The notes under the pieces were generated by a model. That model saw only the letters and a program-made list of their open reading frames with translations, was not told where the DNA came from and did no database searches. Of a stretch of DNA of 64,000 bases, positions 1-6,807 are shown one piece after another (position 1 is the first letter of the stretch; every line of letters begins with the position of its first letter). Position numbers and translations under genes: made by a program. The DNA comes from JAJFUI01 sp039698035 (GTDB lineage Bacteria > Planctomycetota > Planctomycetia > Pirellulales > Thermoguttaceae). The DNA lies in the NCBI GenBank assembly GCA_039698035.1, contig JBDKSW010000007.1, positions 62,001-126,000 on the forward strand. Reading direction: 5' to 3'.

Positions 1-382
1 ATACGCCGTTCTCGACGAAGACGGTGGAGAGACGGAATGGAGTGGCTCGGCGGTGAATCTCTTTCAATCGCATCTTCGCGCCAAAGACGCCCACCCGGTG
101 GTTTGCCGCAACCACGGGCCGAACACGAAGTTTCTGTTTTCCTTGGCCATCAACGAATATGTGATGATGGACAATGGGCAAAAGCAGCCTGCACTATTTC
201 GTGCGGTAAGTGTTTGGCAGGAGCGGGTTGAATTTCGTTTGCATACCGATGCACGCCCAGGTACAATAATAGCCAAAACACCTAAAGGCAGGGTCACTCG
301 CAGCCCGGAGCAACTGCGACAATGTAAAGCACGGAAGGTGGTCATCGACCCCTTGGGAAACGTCCTTCCGGCCAATGATTAA
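1..382 (+). CDS. cas9: Cas9, C-terminal end only (type II-C)
   Basis: Reading from base 2, 126 codons of an open frame run in from the left edge and stop at 380-382. The fragment contains FLFSLAINEYVMMD and ends KVVIDPLGNVLPAND, which resembles the PAM-interacting C-terminus of type II-C Cas9 proteins. Identification is also supported by the next two genes being cas1 and cas2, followed by a CRISPR array. The HNH and RuvC nuclease domains lie outside the window, so activity cannot be judged. The stop overlaps the cas1 start by 8 bases, so the genes are probably translationally coupled. Confidence 0.85.
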   Translation, partial: YAVLDEDGGETEWSGSAVNLFQSHLRAKDAHPVVCRNHGPNTKFLFSLAINEYVMMDNGQKQPALFRAVSVWQERVEFRLHTDARPGTIIAKTPKGRVTRSPEQLRQCKARKVVIDPLGNVLPAND

Positions 383-1265
383 CCGCATCCTCGATTTTTC
401 CGAGGCCCCGGCGCGGCTCCGTGTCCGGGTGGCGCAACTCGTGGTCCTTCGCGAGGATCACGCCGAAATCTCGATGCCCCTGGCCGACCTGGCCGTCGTC
501 GTCGTCGCCCATCCCCAAGTGACCTACACCCAGGCCGTGCTCTCCGGACTGGCCGAGGCCGGCGGTGTCTTTGTCGCCTGCGATCGGCAAAACCTGCCCG
601 TCGGCATGATGCTGCCGCTGGCCGCCCATCACGCCCAGGCCGAACGGTTCGCAGCCCAGGCCCGCGCGACGCTGCCCGTGCGAAAGCGGCTCTGGCAGCA
701 AATCGTGCGCGCGAAGATCAACGCCCAGGCCGAGCTGTTGGTCGCGCTTCGCGGCGCGGATTTTGGCCTCAAGGCGCTGGCCAGTCGTGTTCATTCGGGC
801 GATCCTCGCAACGTCGAGGCCCACGCCGCGCGTCGCTATTGGCCCCACGTCTTCGCCGACCTCCAATTTCGCCGAAATCGAGACAACGAAGACCAGAACA
901 TCCTGCTCAACTATGGGTACGCCGTGCTGCGGGCGATTGTTGCCCGGGCCGTCTGCGCCGCCGGCCTGCACCCGTCCTTGGGCATCCATCACCACAACCG
1001 CTACGACGCCTTCTGCTTGGCCGAAGACCTGATGGAGCCATTCCGCGCAACGGTCGATCGTGCGGTGGTCGAATACATGAGCACGCACGACGAGCCATAC
1101 CAGCTCGAAGCCGCGGCCAAGCAGCAAATCATCGGCCAGCTAACCGGCCGCTACGACTTAGATGGGCAACAGCGAACCCTGTTCGACGTGGCCGGCCGCC
1201 TGGCCTCGTCGTTGGCTGACGTTTTCCTGGGCAACGCCGACCGATTGGAGCTGCCCGACTGGTGA
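375..1265 (+). CDS. cas1: CRISPR-associated endonuclease Cas1 (type II-C)
   Basis: The 296-residue product matches Cas1 in length and motifs. Cas1 is the metal-dependent integrase that, with Cas2, inserts new spacers at the leader end of the array. Likely metal ligands are Glu148 (in NVEAHAARRYW), His205 (in GIHHHNRYD) and Glu221 (in EDLMEPFR). The N-terminal beta domain (about residues 1-80) ends with the typical ACDRQNLPVGMMLPL stretch. The ATG at 375 overlaps the end of cas9. The small size and the cas9-cas1-cas2 order without csn2 or cas4 support subtype II-C. No truncation or missing catalytic residue is visible. Confidence 0.95.
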   Translation: MINRILDFSEAPARLRVRVAQLVVLREDHAEISMPLADLAVVVVAHPQVTYTQAVLSGLAEAGGVFVACDRQNLPVGMMLPLAAHHAQAERFAAQARATLPVRKRLWQQIVRAKINAQAELLVALRGADFGLKALASRVHSGDPRNVEAHAARRYWPHVFADLQFRRNRDNEDQNILLNYGYAVLRAIVARAVCAAGLHPSLGIHHHNRYDAFCLAEDLMEPFRATVDRAVVEYMSTHDEPYQLEAAAKQQIIGQLTGRYDLDGQQRTLFDVAGRLASSLADVFLGNADRLELPDW

Positions 1266-1333
1266 ACAACAATTCCGGTGCGGGTGCCCCGCCGCTTCGT
1301 CCTGGCGGGACGCCCGCGCCATGATACGCCGCT

Positions 1334-1678
1334 ATGCCGAGAAAAGAACTCGTTCTTTCCGGGTATCGTGGAATGTGGCTCTTCGCAATGTTCGATCTGC
1401 CGGTGACAACCCCCAAGGCGCGGAAGCGGTATGCCGAGTTCCGCAAGTTGCTGATCGAACAAGGCTTCTCAATGCTGCAATACTCGGTCTACGCGCGATA
1501 TTGCGCCGACGAGGAAATGGCCGTTGCCTACCGGGCCCGAATCCGTGCGGAACTCCCGCCCGAGGGCTACGTACGTCTGCTGGCGGTGACCGATCGCCAG
1601 TTTGGCAAAATGGAGAGTTACATCGGAGAAATGAGTCGTTCTCTTGAAAAAGCACCTCCTCAACTTGCGCTTTTCTAG
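1334..1678 (+). CDS. cas2: CRISPR-associated protein Cas2 (type II)
   Basis: The 114-residue product has the Cas2 ferredoxin-like fold signature: a first strand WLFAMFDLP with the conserved Asp21, then RKRYAEFRKLLIEQGFSMLQYSVYARYC. Cas2 forms the scaffold dimer of the Cas1-Cas2 adaptation complex. It starts 68 bases after cas1 and ends 49 bases before the first CRISPR repeat. Its last codons overlap a hairpin that may act as a terminator, and its 3' end is antisense to a candidate tracrRNA. Length is typical for type II Cas2. Confidence 0.95.
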   Translation: MPRKELVLSGYRGMWLFAMFDLPVTTPKARKRYAEFRKLLIEQGFSMLQYSVYARYCADEEMAVAYRARIRAELPPEGYVRLLAVTDRQFGKMESYIGEMSRSLEKAPPQLALF

Positions 1679-1721
1679 GCCCTGTGTGGCGTTAAAGGCT
1701 TCTCTTGCAATATTTTGCGCC
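1645..1721 (-). ncRNA. Candidate tracrRNA antisense to the cas2 3' end
   Basis: The plus strand at 1682-1698 resembles the first 15 bases of the minus-strand CRISPR repeat. A minus-strand transcript would therefore pair with crRNA over CUGUG, GC and UUGAAGG, which is 14 pairs including one G-U wobble, with small bulges on the tracr side. The promoter-like motif of the adjacent terminal repeat would start transcription near 1721, and a hairpin with a T run follows at 1675-1647. No clear nexus hairpin was seen, and the pairing covers only the first half of the repeat. The true tracrRNA could lie upstream of cas9, outside the window. Confidence 0.3.
1648..1675 (+). terminator. Weak hairpin with A and T tracts at the end of cas2
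   Basis: AAAAGC at 1648-1653 pairs with GCTTTT at 1669-1674, with a 15-base loop. Read on the minus strand the stem lengthens by a wobble pair and is followed by five T residues, so it could end minus-strand transcripts leaving the CRISPR array. On the plus strand it could end the cas transcript. It lies inside the cas2 coding sequence, so the symmetry could be coincidental. Confidence 0.35.
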
Positions 1722-1727
1722 GCAGGT

Positions 1728-1755
1728 AGTGTATCCGAGCGACGATTCCCTTCAA
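1728..1755 (-). promoter_or_regulatory. Promoter-like motif inside the repeat (terminal copy shown)
   Basis: On the minus strand the repeat contains TTGAAG, a 16-base spacer, and TACACT as its last six bases. This fits a sigma-70 type -35 and -10 pair with four of six matches each. It occurs in all 26 repeats, with starts expected about 7 bases into the next spacer. Neisseria and some other type II-C arrays are known to use repeat-embedded promoters with an ending similar to TACAAT. The copy given here is the last in minus-strand order and would transcribe out of the array. Confidence 0.45.
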
Positions 1756-3410
1756 GCCACAGCCGCACGGCACAAGCCCTCTTTCTCGGCCTAGTGTATC
1801 CGAGCGACGATTCCCTTCAAGCCACAGCTCAGCGATGCCGGCCTTCATTGCCGGGGGCAGTGTATCCGAGCGACGATTCCCTTCAAGCCACAGCAGAAGG
1901 CCGGCATGGCGCAGGCCCGGATTTAGTGTATCCGAGCGACGATTCCCTTCAAGCCACAGCGCGCAGCTTCGCCGGTGAGCGTGATAGCCGAGTGTATCCG
2001 AGCGACGATTCCCTTCAAGCCACAGCGGTTCGCTTCCGTGTTGACGATGGCGTACTAGTGTATCCGAGCGACGATTCCCTTCAAGCCACAGCCCATCGTG
2101 CTGACGGCAATCATCGTGTTTAGTGTATCCGAGCGACGATTCCCTTCAAGCCACAGCTCGATCAACCAGCCAACCTTGACGAGCGCGAGTGTATCCGAGC
2201 GACGATTCCCTTCAAGCCACAGCCCGAACCACGTGTTCATGGTGCGAGACGGCAGTGTATCCGAGCGACGATTCCCTTCAAGCCACAGCCGTGCGGCGGT
2301 GGTGGCGATGCGCTCAGGGAGTGTATCCGAGCGACGATTCCCTTCAAGCCACAGCCGGTCGTCGTGTGGCGGTCGCTGGCTTACGAGTGTATCCGAGCGA
2401 CGATTCCCTTCAAGCCACAGCGGAGTGAGCGTGTAGGTGTAAACCTGCTCGAGTGTATCCGAGCGACGATTCCCTTCAAGCCACAGCGTCGAGTTCGTCC
2501 GCCTTAGCGGTCTCTTGAGTGTATCCGAGCGACGATTCCCTTCAAGCCACAGCTCGATGGCGATTCGTGCGAGCGGCGGCATAGTGTATCCGAGCGACGA
2601 TTCCCTTCAAGCCACAGCACCGTTACCGAGACTGCGACGAATGGCCGCAGTGTATCCGAGCGACGATTCCCTTCAAGCCACAGCGGGACAGCGAGGCGTT
2701 CCCGTCGGCCGCGAAGTGTATCCGAGCGACGATTCCCTTCAAGCCACAGCAGAAGGTACGTTGGTAGTCGAAGGGCTGTTTAGTGTATCCGAGCGACGAT
2801 TCCCTTCAAGCCACAGCAGGGGTGAGAAATGGCTCTGTCCGGCCGGTAGTGTATCCGAGCGACGATTCCCTTCAAGCCACAGCCGAGAAGCGGTTGCTGC
2901 GTCACCTGTTGGAGTGTATCCGAGCGACGATTCCCTTCAAGCCACAGCGCCCACCGGGGCTACAACCCAAAGCGCGTAAGTGTATCCGAGCGACGATTCC
3001 CTTCAAGCCACAGCTGCGGCGATTCGAGCAAACCCGAAGACGTCAGTGTATCCGAGCGACGATTCCCTTCAAGCCACAGCCGGGGTCTGGGGTGGGTGTG
3101 TCGGGGAGTAGTGTATCCGAGCGACGATTCCCTTCAAGCCACAGCATTGTGTTCATTTGAGTGAGGCGGAGCGGGAAGTGTATCCGAGCGACGATTCCCT
3201 TCAAGCCACAGCTTGGATTGTTTGGTGTGGAGTGGAGCGGAAAGTGTATCCGAGCGACGATTCCCTTCAAGCCACAGCACGATCGTGACGACGGCGGCCG
3301 GCGGCACGAGTGTATCCGAGCGACGATTCCCTTCAAGCCACAGCCTTTCCTCCGAGACCTTCTTGATGCCGCCTAGTGTATCCGAGCGACGATTCCCTTC
3401 AAGCCACAGC
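1728..3410 (-). CRISPR. Type II-C CRISPR array, 26 repeats and 25 spacers
   Basis: A 36-bp repeat, on the plus strand starting AGTGTATCCG and ending AAGCCACAGC, occurs 26 times with no mismatch seen. The first copies start at 1728, 1793, 1859 and 1925, and the last at 3375. The 25 spacers are 29-31 bases long (mostly 30). Minus-strand transcription is preferred because that orientation begins GCTGTGGCTT and ends TACACT, like other II-C repeats, and because it carries a promoter-like motif. Only 49 bases separate cas2 from the array, leaving little room for a leader there. No degenerate end repeat is visible, which would suggest an array that is young or well maintained. Confidence 0.97.
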
Positions 3411-3536
3411 ATGACAGACCTGGGCGGACGGGCGTCGCACGATTTCGCGGCCTTGCAGGGTCGGGCTGCACCAGACCCGGTTGGCTGGCCTTTCAGCCGG
3501 GTCGAGGCTGCGGGGAACGGCCTCACGATATCGGGA
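3411..3536. other. Putative leader side of the CRISPR array, no gene
   Basis: If the array is read on the minus strand, this GC-rich stretch is the leader side where new spacers enter. It is not AT-rich. One hairpin is visible: GGCTG at 3483-3487 with CAGCC at 3494-3498, extended by ACCC and GGGT. No open frame or convincing anti-repeat was found. Confidence 0.4.
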
Positions 3537-3565
3537 TTGACGGCCTTGGGCGGTAGCGATATATT
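3537..3565 (+). promoter_or_regulatory. Sigma-70 type promoter of the arsenic operon
   Basis: TTGACG at 3537-3542 is followed by a 17-base spacer and TATATT at 3560-3565, both close to consensus. Transcription would begin near 3572, about 32 bases before the arsR start. It is the only strong promoter seen ahead of the arsR-to-arsM gene run. Confidence 0.6.
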
Positions 3566-3579
3566 TCGTCATATGGCGA
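3566..3579 (+). promoter_or_regulatory. Putative ArsR operator
   Basis: TCGTCATATGGCGA is a near-perfect 14-bp palindrome (6 of 7 half-site pairs match). It begins at the base after the -10 element and covers the expected start point. Its position just ahead of arsR fits autoregulation, in which ArsR bound here would block transcription until arsenite releases it. Binding is inferred from position and symmetry only. Confidence 0.45.
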
Positions 3580-3603
3580 TACAACCAACTCACGAGGCCT
3601 CGC

Positions 3604-3969
3604 GTGCGTGACTTGATGGCGGTAACCAGGGCGTTGGCCGACGAGAGTCGGGTGCGAATCCTCATGGCGCTCGGTTCCGGGGAACTCTGCGTGTGTCAAA
3701 TCGTCGAATTGCTCGGCTCGGCCCCGTCCACGGTGTCCAAACACATGGCCATCCTGAAACAGGCCAGGTTGGTGGAGAGCCGTAAGGAGGCACGCTGGAT
3801 GTTCTATCGCCTTGCGGAAGACGATGTGCCAATCGAGGCCCGAGAGATGACTTCCTTGGTGTCTCGACTGCTGGCCGACGATTCCCGCCGGCAAGAAGAC
3901 GCAAAGCGACTCGGGCAAATCCTCAAGATGGACCGTGACGAGTTGTGCAGGAAGCAATACCGATGCTGA
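3604..3969 (+). CDS. arsR: ArsR-family arsenite-responsive repressor
   Basis: The 121-residue winged-helix protein has the typical ArsR order: RALADESRVRILMAL, then ELCVCQIVELL, then the recognition helix in APSTVSKHMAILKQARLV, then a wing with RKEARWMFYRL. Cys29 and Cys31 in ELCVC are the usual As(III) ligands at the start of the DNA-binding helix. The GTG at 3604 is chosen because GAGG lies 7 bases upstream; an in-frame ATG at 3616 is the alternative. It opens the arsenic operon and presumably represses it at the palindrome at 3566-3579. Confidence 0.93.
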   Translation: MRDLMAVTRALADESRVRILMALGSGELCVCQIVELLGSAPSTVSKHMAILKQARLVESRKEARWMFYRLAEDDVPIEAREMTSLVSRLLADDSRRQEDAKRLGQILKMDRDELCRKQYRC

Positions 3970-4042
3970 GACATTACGACGCGGCCAGATGATCGAACGC
4001 TGGCCCCGTTTTCGCTGAACCAAGCAAGGCCGTGGAGCTTCG

Positions 4043-5149
4043 ATGAAACAAGCAACCGCTCTCAGAGGTCGATTGTCCTTTCTGGATCGCTATTTGACGG
4101 TCTGGATCTTTCTGGCGATGGCCATCGGTGTTGGTCTCGGGCGGTTCGCTCCAGGCGTGGCGGCGCTCATCGACAGCTTCAAGATCGACGCAACGACCAG
4201 CCTGCCGATCGCGCTGGGCCTCATTCTGATGATGTATCCGCCGCTGGCCAAGGTGAAGTACGAGGAATTGGGCGACGTATTCCGCGATTGGAAAGTGCTC
4301 GGGCTGTCGCTCGTGCAGAACTGGATTGTCGGGCCGATCCTGATGTTCGTTCTTGCCATTCTGCTCTTGCGCGGCTATCCGGAATACATGGTCGGCCTGA
4401 TCATGATCGGCTTGGCCCGCTGCATCGCAATGGTCATCGTGTGGAACGACTTGGCCAAAGGCGACACGGAATACTGCGCCGGCTTGGTCGCGTTCAATAG
4501 CATTTTTCAGGTGCTCTTCTACAGCGTCTTTGCCTGGCTGTTCATCAAAGTCTTGCCGCCGCTCCTGGGCATCCAACTGGGCGACATCGACCTGTCCAAA
4601 GTGACGATGGGCAACATCGCACGCAGCGTCTTCATCTACCTGGGCATCCCTTTCATCGCCGGAATGCTCACCCGGCTGGTCCTGGTCAAGACCAAGGGAA
4701 AAGTCTGGTATGAGAAGGTTTTCATTCCGAAAATCAGCCCGATTACCCTGATCGCTCTGCTGTTTACCATCGTCGTGATGTTCAGCTTGCAAGGCGACAA
4801 GATCGTGAAGCAGCCGCTTTCCGTCGTGATGATCGCCGTGCCGCTGTTGATTTACTTCGTGGCGATGTTCCTCGTGAGTTTTTACATGGGCAAGAAGGTT
4901 GGGGCGAACTACGCCAAGAGCGCAACGCTTTCCTTCACGGCCGCCAGCAACAACTTCGAGTTGGCCATCGCCGTGGCGGTAGCCGTGTTCGGCATCAACT
5001 CGGGGGCCGCCTTCGCGGCGGTCATCGGCCCGTTGGTCGAGGTGCCGGCGCTGATCGGACTGGTGAACGTCGCCCTGTATTTCCGCCGGCGTTATTTCCA
5101 GGCTGAGGATGCGACGGCGATTGGCAACGGCGCGGTACGGCAACCATAG
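4043..5149 (+). CDS. acr3: Acr3-type arsenite efflux permease
   Basis: The 368-residue protein is hydrophobic throughout, with about ten membrane segments, as in the Acr3/ArsB3 family that exports As(III) with the proton gradient. The family signature GLARCIAMVIVWNDLAKGD is present; Cys127 within it corresponds to the essential cysteine of the fourth segment. The conserved glutamate of the ninth segment is in NNFELAIAVAVAVFG. It is the second gene of the operon, 73 bases after arsR. No arsC or arsA is next to it, so arsenate reduction must come from elsewhere or from the redox proteins downstream. Confidence 0.96.
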   Translation: MKQATALRGRLSFLDRYLTVWIFLAMAIGVGLGRFAPGVAALIDSFKIDATTSLPIALGLILMMYPPLAKVKYEELGDVFRDWKVLGLSLVQNWIVGPILMFVLAILLLRGYPEYMVGLIMIGLARCIAMVIVWNDLAKGDTEYCAGLVAFNSIFQVLFYSVFAWLFIKVLPPLLGIQLGDIDLSKVTMGNIARSVFIYLGIPFIAGMLTRLVLVKTKGKVWYEKVFIPKISPITLIALLFTIVVMFSLQGDKIVKQPLSVVMIAVPLLIYFVAMFLVSFYMGKKVGANYAKSATLSFTAASNNFELAIAVAVAVFGINSGAAFAAVIGPLVEVPALIGLVNVALYFRRRYFQAEDATAIGNGAVRQP

Positions 5150-5159
5150 GGAGATTCCC

Positions 5160-5471
5160 ATGTCGACTTTGGGCGAAGAGTCAGCGAGTCTGTACTCGGC
5201 CGCCGTCGAAGAACTGGTGGCCATTGGCGCGGCCATCGCCTCGAACTGCGAGCCGTGCTTCAAACAGCACTTTCGTGAGGCGATCAATCTTGGCGTCTCG
5301 CGCGGCGACGTGGCTCAGGCCGTGGTGACGGCCCGGAAGGTGAAAGAACAGATCGCCGAGCAAATGTTGAAAACCGTGGGCGAGCAATTGGCGGCGGCCC
5401 GCGACGTCGGCCCTCGGCCGGGCACGTGTTGCGGTTCGGGGCTTCCAACGCAGTCGAAGGACCATTGTTGA
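5160..5471 (+). CDS. AhpD-like carboxymuconolactone decarboxylase-family protein
   Basis: The 103-residue protein has the AhpD core motif E-x11-C-x2-C-x3-H exactly: Glu18, Cys30, Cys33 and His37 (ASNCEPCFKQH). In AhpD this set forms a thiol relay that takes electrons from a lipoylated protein and passes them to a peroxiredoxin. The tail has extra cysteines (TCCGS and a final C). The ATG at 5160 is preceded by AGGGAGA. The next two genes encode a lipoyl-carrier homologue and an OsmC protein, which makes an AhpD-like electron transfer role more likely than decarboxylation. The substrate is not known. Confidence 0.85.
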   Translation: MSTLGEESASLYSAAVEELVAIGAAIASNCEPCFKQHFREAINLGVSRGDVAQAVVTARKVKEQIAEQMLKTVGEQLAAARDVGPRPGTCCGSGLPTQSKDHC

Positions 5472-5533
5472 GAGAAGGGTCCTCACGGCCTTTCCCTCTC
5501 CCAGAAGGAGAGAAGCCATGACGAGGAGAAAGC
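5472..5533. repeat. Fragment of a dispersed GC-rich intergenic repeat
   Basis: The segment holds CCCTCTCCC and GGAGAGAAG as inverted arms. This resembles the commonplace CCCTCTCCC...GGGAGAGGG intergenic element seen more fully at 6701-6800 and inside ligA. It lies between the AhpD-like gene and the lipoyl-protein gene. Confidence 0.4.
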
Positions 5534-5980
5534 ATGTCTGAATACCTGGAAACGACAGTGGACAAGTTCGTCTTCCGTGTCGCGGCAGACCGCCTGTACG
5601 GCGCCGAGGGCGTTTGGGTGCAGGCCCAAGACGGCAACGTTCGAGTCGGGATGACCGACTACCTCCAGCAGCGCAGCGGCGATGTGGCGTTTGCCCATGT
5701 CAAGCCGGTGGGCACGAAGCTGGCGGCCGGCGACGAGCTTGCCGAGATCGAGACGGTCAAGGCGAACGTGAGCCTGTTTTCGCCAATCGGCGGAACGGTG
5801 GTTGAGGTCAACACGGAGCTGGATCGCGGCCCCGAGATCATCAACGAGTCGCCCTACGAAAAGGGGTGGCTGGCCGTGATCGAGGCTGCCGACTGGGAAA
5901 GCGATCGAGCAAAGCTGCTCGACCCGCAGGCCTATCTTTCCGCGATGCGGTCGCAAGCGGAGCAGGAGTTGATCGGATAA
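5534..5980 (+). CDS. Glycine cleavage H-protein-like lipoyl carrier
   Basis: The 148-residue product resembles GcvH over its whole length (H-proteins are about 125-130 residues). It includes VGMTDYLQQRSGDVAF and the lipoylation site IETVKANVSLFSPIGG, with Lys76 as the residue that would carry lipoate. No gcvT or gcvP lies nearby, so glycine cleavage is an unlikely role here. Position between an AhpD-like and an OsmC protein suggests a dithiol carrier that could also bind trivalent arsenicals, since dihydrolipoate binds As(III) tightly. The stop overlaps the next start by one base. A role in sulfur metabolism, as for LbpA proteins, is the alternative. Confidence 0.88.
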   Translation: MSEYLETTVDKFVFRVAADRLYGAEGVWVQAQDGNVRVGMTDYLQQRSGDVAFAHVKPVGTKLAAGDELAEIETVKANVSLFSPIGGTVVEVNTELDRGPEIINESPYEKGWLAVIEAADWESDRAKLLDPQAYLSAMRSQAEQELIG

Positions 5981-6432
5981 TGGGCCAAACCTCAACCTAC
6001 AGCACGACCGTCCGGTGGAAGGGCGAGCATTGGGGCCATTTGGCCATGGGCAATGGTCCCGAGATGGATTTCTCGGCCCCGCCCGACGCTCACGGACATG
6101 CTGGCGTCTTCACGCCCGAGGACGCCTTCGTGGCCGCCGCGAACACTTGCATCATGATGATGTTCATTTGGGCCGCCGAGCGATTCAAGCTTCATCTGCT
6201 CGCCTACGAGTGCCGGACCGAGGGCACGAAGCTCATTGAACTCGACCGCACGGAAATCTTCACCCGGCTCCAGTTCCGACCGTCAATCCGCGTGGCAGCC
6301 GATGGTGAGAATCTGGAAGTCGTCGAAGGGCGAGTGCGACGTGCCATGCAATCGGCGCAGAAATACAGTCTCGTCGCCAACTCTGTGAAGTCGGAAATCG
6401 TCATCGAACCAGAAATCGTCATCGAGGAGTGA
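5980..6432 (+). CDS. OsmC/Ohr-family protein
   Basis: The 150-residue protein shows the OsmC pattern: a WKGEHWG strand, then FTPEDAFVAAANTCIMMMFIWAAE with Cys57 at the peroxidatic position, then a C-terminal VVEGRVRRAMQSAQKYSLVANSV. OsmC and Ohr reduce organic hydroperoxides, and Ohr is known to use lipoylated proteins as its reductant. The second (resolving) cysteine expected near the C-terminus is replaced by QKYSLV; another cysteine, Cys78, lies in YECRTEG. It overlaps the lipoyl-carrier stop (TAATG), which implies coupled expression. The true substrate may be an arsenical or a peroxide. Confidence 0.85.
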   Translation: MGQTSTYSTTVRWKGEHWGHLAMGNGPEMDFSAPPDAHGHAGVFTPEDAFVAAANTCIMMMFIWAAERFKLHLLAYECRTEGTKLIELDRTEIFTRLQFRPSIRVAADGENLEVVEGRVRRAMQSAQKYSLVANSVKSEIVIEPEIVIEE

Positions 6433-6437
6433 CTGAC

Positions 6438-6683
6438 ATGTTGATTCAAGTGCTTGGAACTGGATGTGCAAGGTGCAAGACGCTGCACGAGATTGTGAAC
6501 AAAGCGGTGCTCGAAGTGGGCGTTGACGCCAAGGTCGAGAAAGTCGAAGACATCGAGAAAATCATGGCCTTCGAGATTCTCATGACCCCAGGGCTGGTGA
6601 TCGACGGCGAAGTGAAGGTGGCTGGCCGCGTGCCAAACATCGAGGAAGTTAAGAAGTTGATCGCCGCAGCCAAGGCAGCTTGA
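6438..6683 (+). CDS. Glutaredoxin-like small redox protein (TM0996/MTH895 type)
   Basis: The 81-residue protein begins with a strand and a Cys10-Ala-Arg-Cys13 active site (GTGCARCKTL). It ends with the conserved MTPGLVIDGEVKVAGRVPNIEEVKKLI, containing the cis-proline of the thioredoxin fold. This is the small redox-active disulfide family. In arsenic operons such proteins accompany ArsF and ArsG; one may be ArsE, but that assignment cannot be confirmed here. ATG 6438 is chosen; an in-frame GTG at 6429 overlaps the osmC stop. Confidence 0.88.
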   Translation: MLIQVLGTGCARCKTLHEIVNKAVLEVGVDAKVEKVEDIEKIMAFEILMTPGLVIDGEVKVAGRVPNIEEVKKLIAAAKAA

Positions 6684-6700
6684 GCAAGCAGTCGATCGGT

Positions 6701-6800
6701 TCCCTCTCCCTTTGGGAGAGCGCTGGGGCAAGGGCGGCCGACGAAAGATACCCGATGCAACAGACCCTCGCCCCCCTCGCTCTCAACAGGAGCGGGAAGG
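6701..6800. repeat. Dispersed GC-rich intergenic repeat
   Basis: TCCCTCTCCCTTTGGGAGAG is followed about 50 bases later by CCCTCGCCCCCCTCGCTCTC. These match the common bacterial intergenic element built from CCCTCTCCC and GGGAGAGGG arms. It separates the glutaredoxin-like gene from the first DGC gene. It could fold into a hairpin in the mRNA. A related copy appears inside ligA at 12930-12968. Confidence 0.5.
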
Positions 6801-6807
6801 AGACGTA

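Noticed and set aside
342..1127. A 261-codon open frame antisense to cas1.
   Set aside because: It overlaps cas1, has no ribosome binding site and no family resemblance; long antisense frames are common in GC-rich DNA.
1644..3611. Long open frames running through the CRISPR array with repeated peptides such as YPSDDSLQATA.
   Set aside because: The 36-bp repeat has no stop in several frames, so open frames arise automatically. They are not genes.
3974..5287. A 437-codon frame antisense to acr3.
   Set aside because: It is a mirror of a well-supported membrane transporter gene and its translation is low in hydrophobic residues with no domain.
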